From: Clostridium sp. KNHs205
Lineage (GTDB): Bacteria > Bacillota > Clostridia > Lachnospirales > Lachnospiraceae
Assembly (NCBI RefSeq): GCF_000702945.1
Contig: NZ_JNLE01000003.1
Span: 1,349,501 to 1,413,500, forward strand
DNA length: 64,000 nt
Direction of reading: 5' to 3'
Part shown: positions 43,981 through 53,030 of the stretch, piece by piece
Numbering within the stretch: position 1 is the stretch's first letter
How the letters are laid out: every line of letters begins with the position of its first letter
Position numbers and translations under genes: made by a program
Notes under the pieces: generated by a model
The model's input: only the letters and a program-made list of their open reading frames with translations
Told to the model about the DNA's origin: nothing
The model's database searches: none

Positions 43981-44055
43981 AAAATTGTCCCTGTTCTAAA
44001 ACTTTTCCTTCATAGGAAAGGCCTTAGAATGAGGATAAGAAAGGGAGGAATTGGT

Positions 44056-44493
44056 ATGGAGCAGCAAAAAGACTGGTACCGGATATTAGAAATAGCAGAA
44101 AGCGCCACAGAGCAGGAGATAAAAGGAGCCTACAGGCGTCTCGCGAAAAAATACCATCCGGACACCCATGTCAAAGATAAAAGTAACATAGATAAATTTA
44201 ATGATATAAACCAGGCGTATCAAATCTTAGGAAATACAGAAAAGAGACAGGAATACGATAAGAAACGAAAGCAGACGCAGAAGGCGGAGGATAACCGTAA
44301 TAGCACAAAAAGAGAAGGAAATGATAGCAGCAAAGCGGATTTTGATTTTCAGAACATGAATAAGAAATTTGAAGAATTCTTCGGCTTTCATCCGGAAACG
44401 AAAGACATTACAAGAGAAGATAAAATGAAAATAAAGAAAAATCCCCTTGATACAACGGATATGTTTGAACGGTTCATGGGAATAAAGAGGTAG
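44056..44493 (+). CDS. J-domain (DnaJ-like) co-chaperone
   Basis: 145 residues. The J domain (about 2-70) opens the protein: DWYRILEIAESATEQEIKGAYRR, the HPD motif in KKYHPDTHV, then FNDINQAYQILGNTEKRQEYD. The rest is Lys/Asp/Asn-rich and unlike DnaJ: no Gly/Phe, zinc or client domains. AAGGGAGG is 7 nt before ATG 44056, so the ATG at 44029 is rejected. The Hsp70-like ATPase coded 6 kb downstream in the same run is its likely partner. Confidence 0.9.
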   Translation: MEQQKDWYRILEIAESATEQEIKGAYRRLAKKYHPDTHVKDKSNIDKFNDINQAYQILGNTEKRQEYDKKRKQTQKAEDNRNSTKREGNDSSKADFDFQNMNKKFEEFFGFHPETKDITREDKMKIKKNPLDTTDMFERFMGIKR

Positions 44494-44496
44494 TGT

Positions 44497-45042
44497 ATGA
44501 AGAAGAGACTGAATCTAATTATTGCTGCGCTGCTGGTATTATTGGCAGGTTTGCTGTTTATGTATACACATATTACATATTATTGGCTGTGGGGTTCCAT
44601 TGCCCTTGTAATGGCAGGAATGCATGTGTTATGGGCAGAAAAGAAAGAAAAATCTGAGATCATGGAAAACAGGTATCTTTCAGGAAAGGAAAAGGCTCCG
44701 GAGGCTACACTTACAGAAGTATTACTTCTGGGAGAAAACAATGAAAAGCTTACAGGCTGGAATATCTATGGTAAAAATGGACTTGTTATCGGCAGGGATA
44801 TCGGAGAAAACCAGGTAGATGTCAATCTTGATCATACCATCTATGCAAGTATGATTGATATCGAACATGCAGTTCTTAACTTCTCCGGTAATGACTGGTA
44901 TGTGGAGGATATTTCAACAAGAAATGGTGTAAGTCTTCAGAAAACAGATGGTAAGAAATACAAACTTGCTTATGGAAAACCATGTAGATTGGAAAGAGGA
45001 GATATTATATATGTAGCTCTTACCAAATTACAGATTATATAA
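44497..45042 (+). CDS. Membrane FHA-domain protein
   Basis: 181 residues. Two close TM helices (about 5-22 and 27-45), then a cytoplasmic FHA domain (about 75-180): GLVIGRDIGENQVDVNL, MIDIEHAVLNF, TRNGVSL. Conserved Arg and His and the Asn of TRNG are present, but the usual Ser before xxHA is replaced by Asp (DIEHA), so phosphothreonine binding may be altered. It starts 3 nt after the J-domain gene. In Proteobacterial type VI systems Fha proteins control assembly by binding phosphorylated partners. Confidence 0.85.
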   Translation: MKKRLNLIIAALLVLLAGLLFMYTHITYYWLWGSIALVMAGMHVLWAEKKEKSEIMENRYLSGKEKAPEATLTEVLLLGENNEKLTGWNIYGKNGLVIGRDIGENQVDVNLDHTIYASMIDIEHAVLNFSGNDWYVEDISTRNGVSLQKTDGKKYKLAYGKPCRLERGDIIYVALTKLQII

Positions 45043-45073
45043 TAGACAGATTACGGAAAGGATGTAGGAAGTC

Positions 45074-45574
45074 ATGGGAGAATCCAATTTAATTCGCTGC
45101 CAGAATGGGCATATGTTCAGTAAAAAGAGGTATGGAACAGTGTGTCCATACTGTAATATTGAAACGGCCACAAAGGAAAAGAAAGAGACACAAAAATCAG
45201 AGGTGGATTTGGAAGAAGAGCTATTTAAAGAAGAGGTAAAACCTGTATGCGGCTGGCTTGTCTGCATTGACGGACCAAGAAAAGGCAAGGATTATAAGAT
45301 TATAGACGGAAAGAACTTTATCGGACGTGCTGATGATATGGATATCCAGATTCTTGGGGATAACGAAATATCCAGACGTAACCATGCTATTGTTGTTTTT
45401 GACAGAAAGAAAAAGGAGTTCATGCTGCTGCCAGGGGATGCCAATGGTTTGGTATATCTGGATGAAAATGCAGTATACACACCGATGCCGCTGTATCCAT
45501 ATGCCAAAATAGAACTTGGAAAATCTACATTTTTGTTCCTGCCTTTTTGCGGATCAAATTATATGTGGGAGTAA
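45074..45574 (+). CDS. Zinc-ribbon FHA-domain protein
   Basis: 166 residues, soluble. The N-terminal ribbon (about 8-30) has Cys-x3-His and CPYC, likely metal binding. After a Lys/Glu linker the FHA domain (about 60-160) has FIGRADDMDIQI and ISRRNHAIVVF, so both the Arg and the Ser-x-x-x-His side chains for phosphopeptide binding are present, and NGLVYLDEN later. Unlike the preceding FHA protein it has no TM. It is probably the functional phospho-reader of the locus. The phosphatase gene follows. Confidence 0.85.
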   Translation: MGESNLIRCQNGHMFSKKRYGTVCPYCNIETATKEKKETQKSEVDLEEELFKEEVKPVCGWLVCIDGPRKGKDYKIIDGKNFIGRADDMDIQILGDNEISRRNHAIVVFDRKKKEFMLLPGDANGLVYLDENAVYTPMPLYPYAKIELGKSTFLFLPFCGSNYMWE

Positions 45575-45595
45575 ATAGAGGAGGGTACAGATTGA

Positions 45596-46438
45596 ATGGA
45601 TAACTCCTATTACATAATCGGAGGATTGGTTTGCATTATTTTCGTACTGGAAATAGTAAAACTATGGGTAAGACCTGTCAAACCGGAATCCGGATGGGAC
45701 CAAGGCTATTGTATGACCATTGGAACCTGCGAAGTACAGGAAGACCTTGGGGAGGTTGCTGTAACACCCTCCGGAAGGATGGCGGTACTCTCTGACGGAA
45801 TGGGAAGGGCCTACGGCGGCCGCATTGCCAGTAAAATTGCTGTCGATACTTTTGTAAACATTTTTGAGGACTATAATGCATTTCATAATCCCCAATATTT
45901 TTTTCGAAAAGCGTTCCATTCGGCCAATAAAGAAATATTAAAAGCTTTGGAAGGAGAAGAAAGGGGAGCCGCAAGTATTAGTTGTGCGTTGCTTCGACAG
46001 GGATATCTGTATTATGCGGTAGCTGGAAATGTAAAGGTATGTGTCTGCCGAGAGAAAAGCCTGGTTCCCGTTTCTGCCGGTCATACCGTTGCTGTACTGG
46101 CAGAACAACGCTTTCGTGAAGGGAAACTTTCGAAACAAGAGGCGGTACAGCTTTTGGAAAATCAACGTCTGTATAATTTTGTTGGAAGAGACGGCTTTGA
46201 GGATATTGAACTATTTGATGCACCTATACGGCTAAAAAATAACGATATTATAGTACTTATGACAGATGGAGTATACGAACTGTTAGGTTTTAAACAAATA
46301 GAACTGGTATTAAATAAGAATGGAAGCTGTCAGCAAATGGCACTGGAGATAATAGAAGCAGTTAATAAACATAAAAGTGAAGCAAAAGATAATGCAAGTA
46401 TTATTTTAATCAGGGTTAGGAACGGAGCTATGGTATGA
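45596..46438 (+). CDS. PP2C-type protein phosphatase, membrane-anchored
   Basis: 280 residues. TM at about 4-22, then a PP2C domain (about 35-280) facing the cytoplasm. Metal-binding motifs are intact: LSDGMGRAYGG, VAGNVKV, LMTDGVYE and DNASIILIRV. It should remove phosphate from Ser/Thr targets, probably the ligands of the FHA proteins, as PppA does in Pseudomonas type VI secretion (family knowledge). GAGGAGGG is 10 nt before the ATG. It overlaps the next gene by 4 nt (ATGA). Confidence 0.88.
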   Translation: MDNSYYIIGGLVCIIFVLEIVKLWVRPVKPESGWDQGYCMTIGTCEVQEDLGEVAVTPSGRMAVLSDGMGRAYGGRIASKIAVDTFVNIFEDYNAFHNPQYFFRKAFHSANKEILKALEGEERGAASISCALLRQGYLYYAVAGNVKVCVCREKSLVPVSAGHTVAVLAEQRFREGKLSKQEAVQLLENQRLYNFVGRDGFEDIELFDAPIRLKNNDIIVLMTDGVYELLGFKQIELVLNKNGSCQQMALEIIEAVNKHKSEAKDNASIILIRVRNGAMV

Positions 46439-48345
46439 GAAAACAAAACGCAGAGTTTAAGACTGCTTTTACTTCTGAAGCAAATGCATTAAAAAATACG
46501 GATTACTTTGGTTTTGTAGAATTGGATCGGTATGCCTGCTATGTCATTGCCGATGGAATTGATGACCAGGTAGATGGTATAAGTGCAAAATTAGCAGTTT
46601 CCGCCGCCATTGCAGCTTTTTCAGAAGCTCCCGCTATAAGCCGGAAAGGAATGCTTACCTGTTTAAGAGCAGCCAACAGAGCATTGCTTAAAGCAAAGAG
46701 CAAAATGAAGTTAAAAGCTTCCATACTTATTATAATTACAGACTATGCAAAACTCAGATATGGACATGCCGGTAACATCAGGCTACGTTTATACCGTGAT
46801 GGATTCCTAAAATATCAGTCGGTGGATCAGTCTCTTTCCATGGATCTGGCAGCATCCGGACAAATACCTCCGGATAAGGTCGCTTCTCATGAAGAGCGAA
46901 ATAACCTCTATACCTGTCTGGGGCAAGAGAAAGAATTCAATCCTATCATATCCGGCAAAATCAAGCTGACAAATTCCGATGCCATAGCTTTATATTCAAG
47001 AGGAATATGGGAGCACATAGATGAAGGAGAAATAAAAGAAGTCTTTGCGGATGCCACTGATGATCCTGAGAAAACGGTCAATGACCTGGAGGATATGCTC
47101 TTATCCAGACAGCCCGCAGGTCTTACGAAATATACCTTGGCTGTAATTTTTGCCAACAAGGTTTATGTGGATCCTGGTAAAAAAAGAAAGATCCGCAAAA
47201 TAATCCTTACAGTAATCCCAATTTTTGCAATTGTTGCGGTACTGACAATTGTCCTGATCGTAAGGTATAACAATAAGCAGGATAAGATTCAGGACATGAA
47301 AACAGCTTATCTAAAAAGTATTGAGTATATACAGTCCGATAATTTTGTACGAGCAGAAGAAGAGTGCAAGAACGCCCTAAAGCTGGCAAGCCAGGTGAAA
47401 GATAAGAAAATGGAGAAGGAGCTTTCCGATTACCAGATACTTATAGAGACTATTTTGTCTGCTGATGAGGCACTTGACGGTAAAAAATATGCAGATGCCA
47501 GTAAGCTGTTTCAGGAAGCTGCCAAGAGAGTCCGCTATGTGGATAATCTGGGCAAAGATTATGTGTTTGACAGGTTGGATCTGATTTCAGATTATATATC
47601 TGTCTATGATTTAATCGGGCTTGGCGATACCCTTGCGCTTAACCTTTCCTATGATAAGGCGGAAGAGAAATATCTGGAGGCGAAGGCTCTGTCGGGGAAA
47701 ATATATTTTGATGAAGGAAGAACTTCTGCTATGTCTGCTCTTGAAAAACTCTATGCAGATCAAAAGGGAATAAAAGAAGCAGAGGCAGAGGAAGCCAAGG
47801 AACAGGCAGAGAAACAGGAAGCGGCTGCTAATTATATGTCTTTGGGAGATAAAGCCTTTACCCAGGGAGATTATGAGAGTGCCAAGGTTCACTATTTATC
47901 CGCAAAACAGAAATTTGAGCTGTTAGGTGATGAGATTCAGGCAAGTGCAGCAGAAGAGAAAGCAGAAGCAGCAAATTCTAAAATTGAGCAGCAGAAAGTT
48001 CTTGAAAGAGAAGCAGACGGATACATGGATCAGGCCGCAGCAGCTGCGTCAAAGGAGGATTACACTTCCGCTAAAAAGTATTACCTGTTAGCAAAAGATA
48101 TCTATGCTGCGTTGAAAATTCAGGATAAAGTAGATCAAATAGCCAGAAAGATGGAAGTGCTGGACATCAAAGAACAGGAAAAGGAAAAAGAAGAGGATGC
48201 CAAAGAAAAAGCTGACAATGCTGCATTGGCAGATAATTCAGCGGCAGCATCAGCAGATAAGACAAAGGATTCCGCTGCAGCAGAAAAAGCCGGCATTACG
48301 AAAACGGAAAGCAATGCTAATTCAGCAAGTGAATCGGGTGAGTGA
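46435..48345 (+). CDS. PP2C-like pseudophosphatase with TM and coiled-coil/TPR tail
   Basis: 636 residues. PP2C-like domain (about 1-245), TM (about 254-277, IILTVIPIFAIVAVLTIVLI), then a long helical repeat region outside (about 280-560; YMSLGDKAFTQGDYESAKVHY and KEDYTSAKKYYLLAKDIYAAL units look TPR-like) and a low-complexity Ala/Lys/Ser end. The first metal Asp is kept (VIADGID), but TDG is replaced by YSRGIWE and the last DN by KYTLAVIF, so catalysis is unlikely. It may act as a sensor that binds the active phosphatase or a phosphoprotein. Coupled to the active PP2C gene. Confidence 0.8.
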   Translation: MRKQNAEFKTAFTSEANALKNTDYFGFVELDRYACYVIADGIDDQVDGISAKLAVSAAIAAFSEAPAISRKGMLTCLRAANRALLKAKSKMKLKASILIIITDYAKLRYGHAGNIRLRLYRDGFLKYQSVDQSLSMDLAASGQIPPDKVASHEERNNLYTCLGQEKEFNPIISGKIKLTNSDAIALYSRGIWEHIDEGEIKEVFADATDDPEKTVNDLEDMLLSRQPAGLTKYTLAVIFANKVYVDPGKKRKIRKIILTVIPIFAIVAVLTIVLIVRYNNKQDKIQDMKTAYLKSIEYIQSDNFVRAEEECKNALKLASQVKDKKMEKELSDYQILIETILSADEALDGKKYADASKLFQEAAKRVRYVDNLGKDYVFDRLDLISDYISVYDLIGLGDTLALNLSYDKAEEKYLEAKALSGKIYFDEGRTSAMSALEKLYADQKGIKEAEAEEAKEQAEKQEAAANYMSLGDKAFTQGDYESAKVHYLSAKQKFELLGDEIQASAAEEKAEAANSKIEQQKVLEREADGYMDQAAAAASKEDYTSAKKYYLLAKDIYAALKIQDKVDQIARKMEVLDIKEQEKEKEEDAKEKADNAALADNSAAASADKTKDSAAAEKAGITKTESNANSASESGE

Positions 48346-48378
48346 AATCACTATATAATTCGGAAGGGAGAGTGTCAC

Positions 48379-49677
48379 ATGAAACAGGAACATGATTTTG
48401 ATATGGAGAGCTATATCAATAAAAGAATGCTGGAAATCACATCCCTGGAGGATAGACGTCTTTTTAAAGAGATTACCGAAAAGCTGCTGTTAGAGATAAA
48501 TCATTACAACCAAAAGGCATACAGAACTTTGGAACAGAGGATATTAAACGAACATAAAAGCCAGCAGAATGATTTTGCGATCTACCTGACCTTAACAGAT
48601 CTAAATCATTATGATGCTACAGATACCTTTATGTATCCCATGGTAGCAGAGGATGTAAAGCGGAAATATTATGACACGGCAGAAATCAGAAAAGCCCTGG
48701 ACCATAACGAAAACATAAAACTGCTGACAATATTTGTGAAAACCACAGTAACAAACATACATAAATTAATGAGCTCAGACAGAACCTTTCAAGGGGTTTT
48801 AAGAACTCAAAAGGCAGAATACAAAGGGACATTTCGGATTTCCAGAAATGAAAGGTATATGGAGCTTGTGAAAGAGCTGTATTACATCTTTGGAGTTAAC
48901 TACCAGCCCTGGATGACAGTATGTGAAGCCTATATTGCTAAAATGTTTGAAATATTTCTCTGTTCTGCTCCGCAATTATCAGAGAAAGAGGAAATACTGG
49001 AAGTCACGATTGATTTTGAAGAATTCAATGACAGTGTTTATTATAACATGATACCTTTATGGAATCTGGAAAAGATACTGGAAAAGACCAGTACCTATCC
49101 GGAAGCCTGTATTGATAAAGTGAATTATGAGCATCGTATTTTTTCACACCGGTTGAAGGAAGATTGTGAATACCTGATTATGAATACAGATAAAGAAATT
49201 ACGAATATCAGAAGGTTAAACGGAGACCTTCTGATAACCTGTCCCCTGGATAATCCCTGCGAATGGAGCCTGTATCAGGTGAATCGGAGAAGCGGAAAAG
49301 AATATTATCATTATCCTGTTTTGTCCAATCAGTCAAAGGAGAGTTTTGCAGGAAGCCTTACTGAAATGTACCGGAGAAGTATAAAGACGAAAGCAGAACT
49401 GGCAAGATTAATGGAGGCTTTTTCTTACGATAATTATGTAGTATTCAAGGAATTTGAAATTCTGGAAACAGCTCCGGAAGGACTTAATGCCTGCAATTAC
49501 AATATGGATGGATTTATTTTGGATGAGATAAGAATAGGAAGATCACGCCAGACCTTGGTGCTGAATTTTGCAGCAGTGGAACAGGGACATTACTTAAATG
49601 AAGATATCATGAGCTTTTTAGTCACCCAGGTACAAAAGATATTTCCGGAGTATTTATGTGTCGGAAAGCTGATATAG
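48379..49677 (+). CDS. Unrecognised 432-residue protein, candidate baseplate part
   Basis: I do not recognise this protein. It is soluble, with a helical acidic N-terminus (LLLEINHYNQKAYRTLEQRI near 40) and mixed alpha-beta later (YLIMNTDKEITNIRRLNGDLLITC). The end (LVLNFAAVEQGHYLNEDIMSFLVTQV) is strand-helix. No TM, signal or enzyme motif. It lies between the PP2C-like gene and another unknown, and within an operon that otherwise encodes sheath, tube and regulators, so a baseplate wedge such as a TssF equivalent is possible but unproven. Confidence 0.6.
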   Translation: MKQEHDFDMESYINKRMLEITSLEDRRLFKEITEKLLLEINHYNQKAYRTLEQRILNEHKSQQNDFAIYLTLTDLNHYDATDTFMYPMVAEDVKRKYYDTAEIRKALDHNENIKLLTIFVKTTVTNIHKLMSSDRTFQGVLRTQKAEYKGTFRISRNERYMELVKELYYIFGVNYQPWMTVCEAYIAKMFEIFLCSAPQLSEKEEILEVTIDFEEFNDSVYYNMIPLWNLEKILEKTSTYPEACIDKVNYEHRIFSHRLKEDCEYLIMNTDKEITNIRRLNGDLLITCPLDNPCEWSLYQVNRRSGKEYYHYPVLSNQSKESFAGSLTEMYRRSIKTKAELARLMEAFSYDNYVVFKEFEILETAPEGLNACNYNMDGFILDEIRIGRSRQTLVLNFAAVEQGHYLNEDIMSFLVTQVQKIFPEYLCVGKLI

Positions 49678-49689
49678 GAGGAGAAGCAG

Positions 49690-50382
49690 TTGAACTTTCT
49701 ATGGGATATTTTTTTGAGGGCACAGTCCTGTAAGAAAAAAGAAGAAGAACTGTTTTTTCTGCAGGCGATTGAATACAGTCCGTTTTATGAACAAGCATTT
49801 AACTGTATCAATGAGGTTAACGTAGAGAATAACGAAATTGAATTGAATCTTCTATATCGTTTTACAGATATTTTTCAGGATATTCTGGCAGAGGAAGAGA
49901 ATGAGTTTCCTGAATTTAAAAAATATATAATAGATGCAGTATTACATATCCTGTTGTATACAGACCTTAGACATGGTCTGAGCACCAGAGAAATCTATAT
50001 CAGAAAGCTGACGGAAGAACTGTTAAATGGTACCTTTTGGATGGATATAGCAGAGATATTCCGTCTGATTCCTTTGCAAAAGCAAAACCGCCTGGCAACG
50101 TTGGTACTCACCCAGATGCAGACAGGCTCCTCTCTGCTTATTTTTCGAAGATCGATTCTTATTCTGTTTCCCCATGCTATATTGTACCAGGTAAAAGCAG
50201 ACAGGAAAAAACTGCTCTTATATCTGCCTGACAAGCCAGAGGAGCGAAAGAAGAATATGATTCAACTGGCACAGGATATGTTTCTCCCACTCAGCTATAA
50301 TATCCGAATTTTTTGGGAACATCACTTTGGCATAATTGGTGTTGAGGGTACCATGAAGGTTGATGAGTTGTCTATTTACTAA
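49690..50382 (+). CDS. Unrecognised 230-residue protein, candidate baseplate part
   Basis: Not recognised. The first 130 residues are helical and acidic; the end has strand-like segments (ILYQVKADRKKLLLYLPDK, MFLPLSYNIRIFWEHHFGIIG) that vaguely recall TssG or phage wedge proteins. The start is TTG at 49690: AGGAGG lies 8 nt upstream and no better codon is near. It is 12 nt behind the previous gene and 24 nt ahead of the Hsp70-like gene, so a joint role with them is likely. Confidence 0.6.
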   Translation: MNFLWDIFLRAQSCKKKEEELFFLQAIEYSPFYEQAFNCINEVNVENNEIELNLLYRFTDIFQDILAEEENEFPEFKKYIIDAVLHILLYTDLRHGLSTREIYIRKLTEELLNGTFWMDIAEIFRLIPLQKQNRLATLVLTQMQTGSSLLIFRRSILILFPHAILYQVKADRKKLLLYLPDKPEERKKNMIQLAQDMFLPLSYNIRIFWEHHFGIIGVEGTMKVDELSIY

Positions 50383-50406
50383 GTATAAATCGGGAGGATA
50401 CAACAG

Positions 50407-53016
50407 ATGGATATAGCGGTTAGAAAAGAAATACCTGAAAAGCAAATGAATTATTACATCAGAGAAGAGCTGGAATTGATGACGTCCTATCAGCTTCGGG
50501 AAATCTGCTGGAAAGAAAGAATCATCAACGGAATCCAGGCACCGCTGGATAAAGATGAATTAATACTTCAAATTATGCGCTTTCGTGGCAGAAAAGATAA
50601 TCTGTTCATATTAAAAAGCAAAGACGAAAGTATAAAACGCCTGGAAAATCTACTGCTAACGGCAACCATACAAAGTATGCCACATTCCATAAAGGGATGT
50701 GCGAAGATTATTACCTATAATGGCATTGAAGTAGGGTATTTTGATAATTTTACCATCGGTTACCGGCCTGAGCTTGTTGATACCAATGCCCTGCTGGTTA
50801 GCGGTAATAAGATATGCGCCGTTTTTCAGGTAAAACAATTCAGACAGGACAGAGAGTGGCTGTACCTGACAAAGTCGGCAGATATCTCCTGCGAAGAATC
50901 ACCTGTCAGAAGCTATCAATTGTATTGTATGGACCGTTTGCAATCCGACTGGCTCTATCATTTATATGAAACAGAGTATGGAACACTGCCGGCTCATTTA
51001 AGATTCTATATGGTTCCGGTACTGGATTTCAGAGTGAGAGAGCTATTAGATATCAATATGCCTCTTGCCATAGATTTTGGAACCTCAAATACCACAGCCG
51101 GAACTTATCTGGATTCAACTTATATAGAAAATCTGGATGGTGACGCTGTTCGGGAGGTGTTAAGAGAAAATGAAGTGAATTATGTCATGTATCTAATAGA
51201 AGAGGAAGGTAAAACTGAGAGCCCTGTACTTCCTTCCGTAATAGGTGTTACAAAAATTGAAGACGATAAGGTGGACTATGTATTCGGATACCAGGCTGAC
51301 CGTTTATTTCATATGAGTTACATAGATGAGGGTTTCTGTGTATTTTATGACCTGAAGCGCTGGGTCAGTGATGCAGAAAGGCTGGAAGAGCTGGTAGACA
51401 GAAGCGGACATCGTTGTTTCGTAAAAAGAAAGGATATTATACGAGAATACCTTAACTATGTAATATCCTGTGCTACCCAGAGATTTAAGTGCCGTTTTAA
51501 GAGTCTGCACATTTCAGCTCCGGTGAAACAGAAAAAACTATTCATAAACCTCTTCAAAGAAATATTGTCAGAGTATCAGATAGAGGAAGAAGATATGCTG
51601 GATGAAGGGGTAGCGGTACTCTATAATTCCATATCGGATCTTATTGAAACAAAACGTTACAGAAACGATGAAGAATTACAGGCACTGATAATAGATTGCG
51701 GAGGTGGTACGACAGATTTGTCTTCCTGCCGGTTTTCCATTAATAATCAGAGAGTATCCTATAAAATTGATATTGCTACCTCCTATGAAAACGGTGATAC
51801 TGACTTTGGCGGCAACAACCTTACCTTTCGGATACTCCAGCTGCTTAAGATCGCCCTGGCAAGGCAGATTGGTGAGAGTGACGGTTATATGAAAGAAACC
51901 ATCGTTGAGAGGCTTGGTGCGGATATCTTCAGACAGGTAGATTCAGAAGGGGTAAAGTCTGTCTACCGCTTATTGAATCAGGAATATGAAAAGGCGGAAG
52001 CTGTTATTCCCACAAGGTTCAAGGAATATGAACATAAGAGCAATAACGAATATTTTGCAGTAAAAAACAATTTCTATTACCTGTTTGGTGTGGCTGAGCA
52101 GATAAAGAAGGTATTCTACAGTAAAACAGATATCCTGCGTGTAGCAGTATCCTCAGTAGAAATCAAAGAAAATGCAGTGAAATGCATTCTGGTAGAGAGG
52201 TTCAAGCTGTCTGTCAGAGAATCTGTGACGGAATATCTAAGTATTCTAAAAGATATTCCTACTGTTTATATCAGTATCAACGAATTGAATAAACTGCTGC
52301 AGGCTGATATCTATGGGATTGTAAAGAGATTTATCGAGGCTTCATATGAGAACGGAGAATTACAGGAATACTCTATCATGAAGCTTACTGGTCAATCCTG
52401 TAAAATTGATCTGTTTCGAGAAGCTCTAAAGGAGTTCATTCCGGGAAAAGTCATTGCATCCTCCAGGAAAAACAGCAGTCAGGCAGAAGACTATGAGCTT
52501 AAACTGATGTGCCTTGACGGTGCAGTCAAATACATTAAGGATAAAAGGTTTGGTTATGCAGATGTAAGAATCACGAATGAACCGCCGGCATTTCCTTATG
52601 TTGTTACAGCTATTACACATACGAAGGAAGAAAAGATTCTCATACAAAGTCTGGACAGGAAGAATATTCGCGGTTATATATCCAGAAATATGGCAGACCT
52701 GACCTTGCAGTTGTATTTGAAGGATACCAATGGAAGCCTCCTCTACAAATATAACTGTTCATTTTCTAAGGCAGATTTTAAGCCAGTTGAAGCAGAACAG
52801 ATTGTTGAACAATATAGAGGAGGTATTATACAGGACGACGTGGATTCCATTGTTGACAGGGAATTAAGATGCTTCATATTAGCTGATGAGGAACGTTGGG
52901 GGTTTGTGGTAGTCCCCATACTAAGAAACGACGAACGGCTGATGTTAGGTCCGGATCAATTTTATCTGTTTGAAATTGAGAGCTGGCTGATGAATTTCTT
53001 TGACGGAACAAAATAA
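50407..53016 (+). CDS. Hsp70/actin-type ATPase with extra N-terminal domain
   Basis: 869 residues. Residues 1-80 look SAP-like (YQLREICWKERIINGI, LDKDELILQIMRFRG). A second unknown domain spans about 90-215. The ATPase starts at about 218 with phosphate-1 LAIDFGTSNTTAGTYL, phosphate-2 IIDCGGGTTDLSSC and TDFGGNNLTFRIL. The part after about 600 is unlike the DnaK substrate domain. So it is an Hsp70-class ATPase with new flanks. With the J-domain protein of the same operon it probably forms a dedicated chaperone or sheath-handling pair. GGGAGG precedes the ATG. No ClpV-type AAA+ protein is seen in the window. Confidence 0.85.
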   Translation: MDIAVRKEIPEKQMNYYIREELELMTSYQLREICWKERIINGIQAPLDKDELILQIMRFRGRKDNLFILKSKDESIKRLENLLLTATIQSMPHSIKGCAKIITYNGIEVGYFDNFTIGYRPELVDTNALLVSGNKICAVFQVKQFRQDREWLYLTKSADISCEESPVRSYQLYCMDRLQSDWLYHLYETEYGTLPAHLRFYMVPVLDFRVRELLDINMPLAIDFGTSNTTAGTYLDSTYIENLDGDAVREVLRENEVNYVMYLIEEEGKTESPVLPSVIGVTKIEDDKVDYVFGYQADRLFHMSYIDEGFCVFYDLKRWVSDAERLEELVDRSGHRCFVKRKDIIREYLNYVISCATQRFKCRFKSLHISAPVKQKKLFINLFKEILSEYQIEEEDMLDEGVAVLYNSISDLIETKRYRNDEELQALIIDCGGGTTDLSSCRFSINNQRVSYKIDIATSYENGDTDFGGNNLTFRILQLLKIALARQIGESDGYMKETIVERLGADIFRQVDSEGVKSVYRLLNQEYEKAEAVIPTRFKEYEHKSNNEYFAVKNNFYYLFGVAEQIKKVFYSKTDILRVAVSSVEIKENAVKCILVERFKLSVRESVTEYLSILKDIPTVYISINELNKLLQADIYGIVKRFIEASYENGELQEYSIMKLTGQSCKIDLFREALKEFIPGKVIASSRKNSSQAEDYELKLMCLDGAVKYIKDKRFGYADVRITNEPPAFPYVVTAITHTKEEKILIQSLDRKNIRGYISRNMADLTLQLYLKDTNGSLLYKYNCSFSKADFKPVEAEQIVEQYRGGIIQDDVDSIVDRELRCFILADEERWGFVVVPILRNDERLMLGPDQFYLFEIESWLMNFFDGTK

Positions 53017-53030
53017 AGGAGGGGACACTT

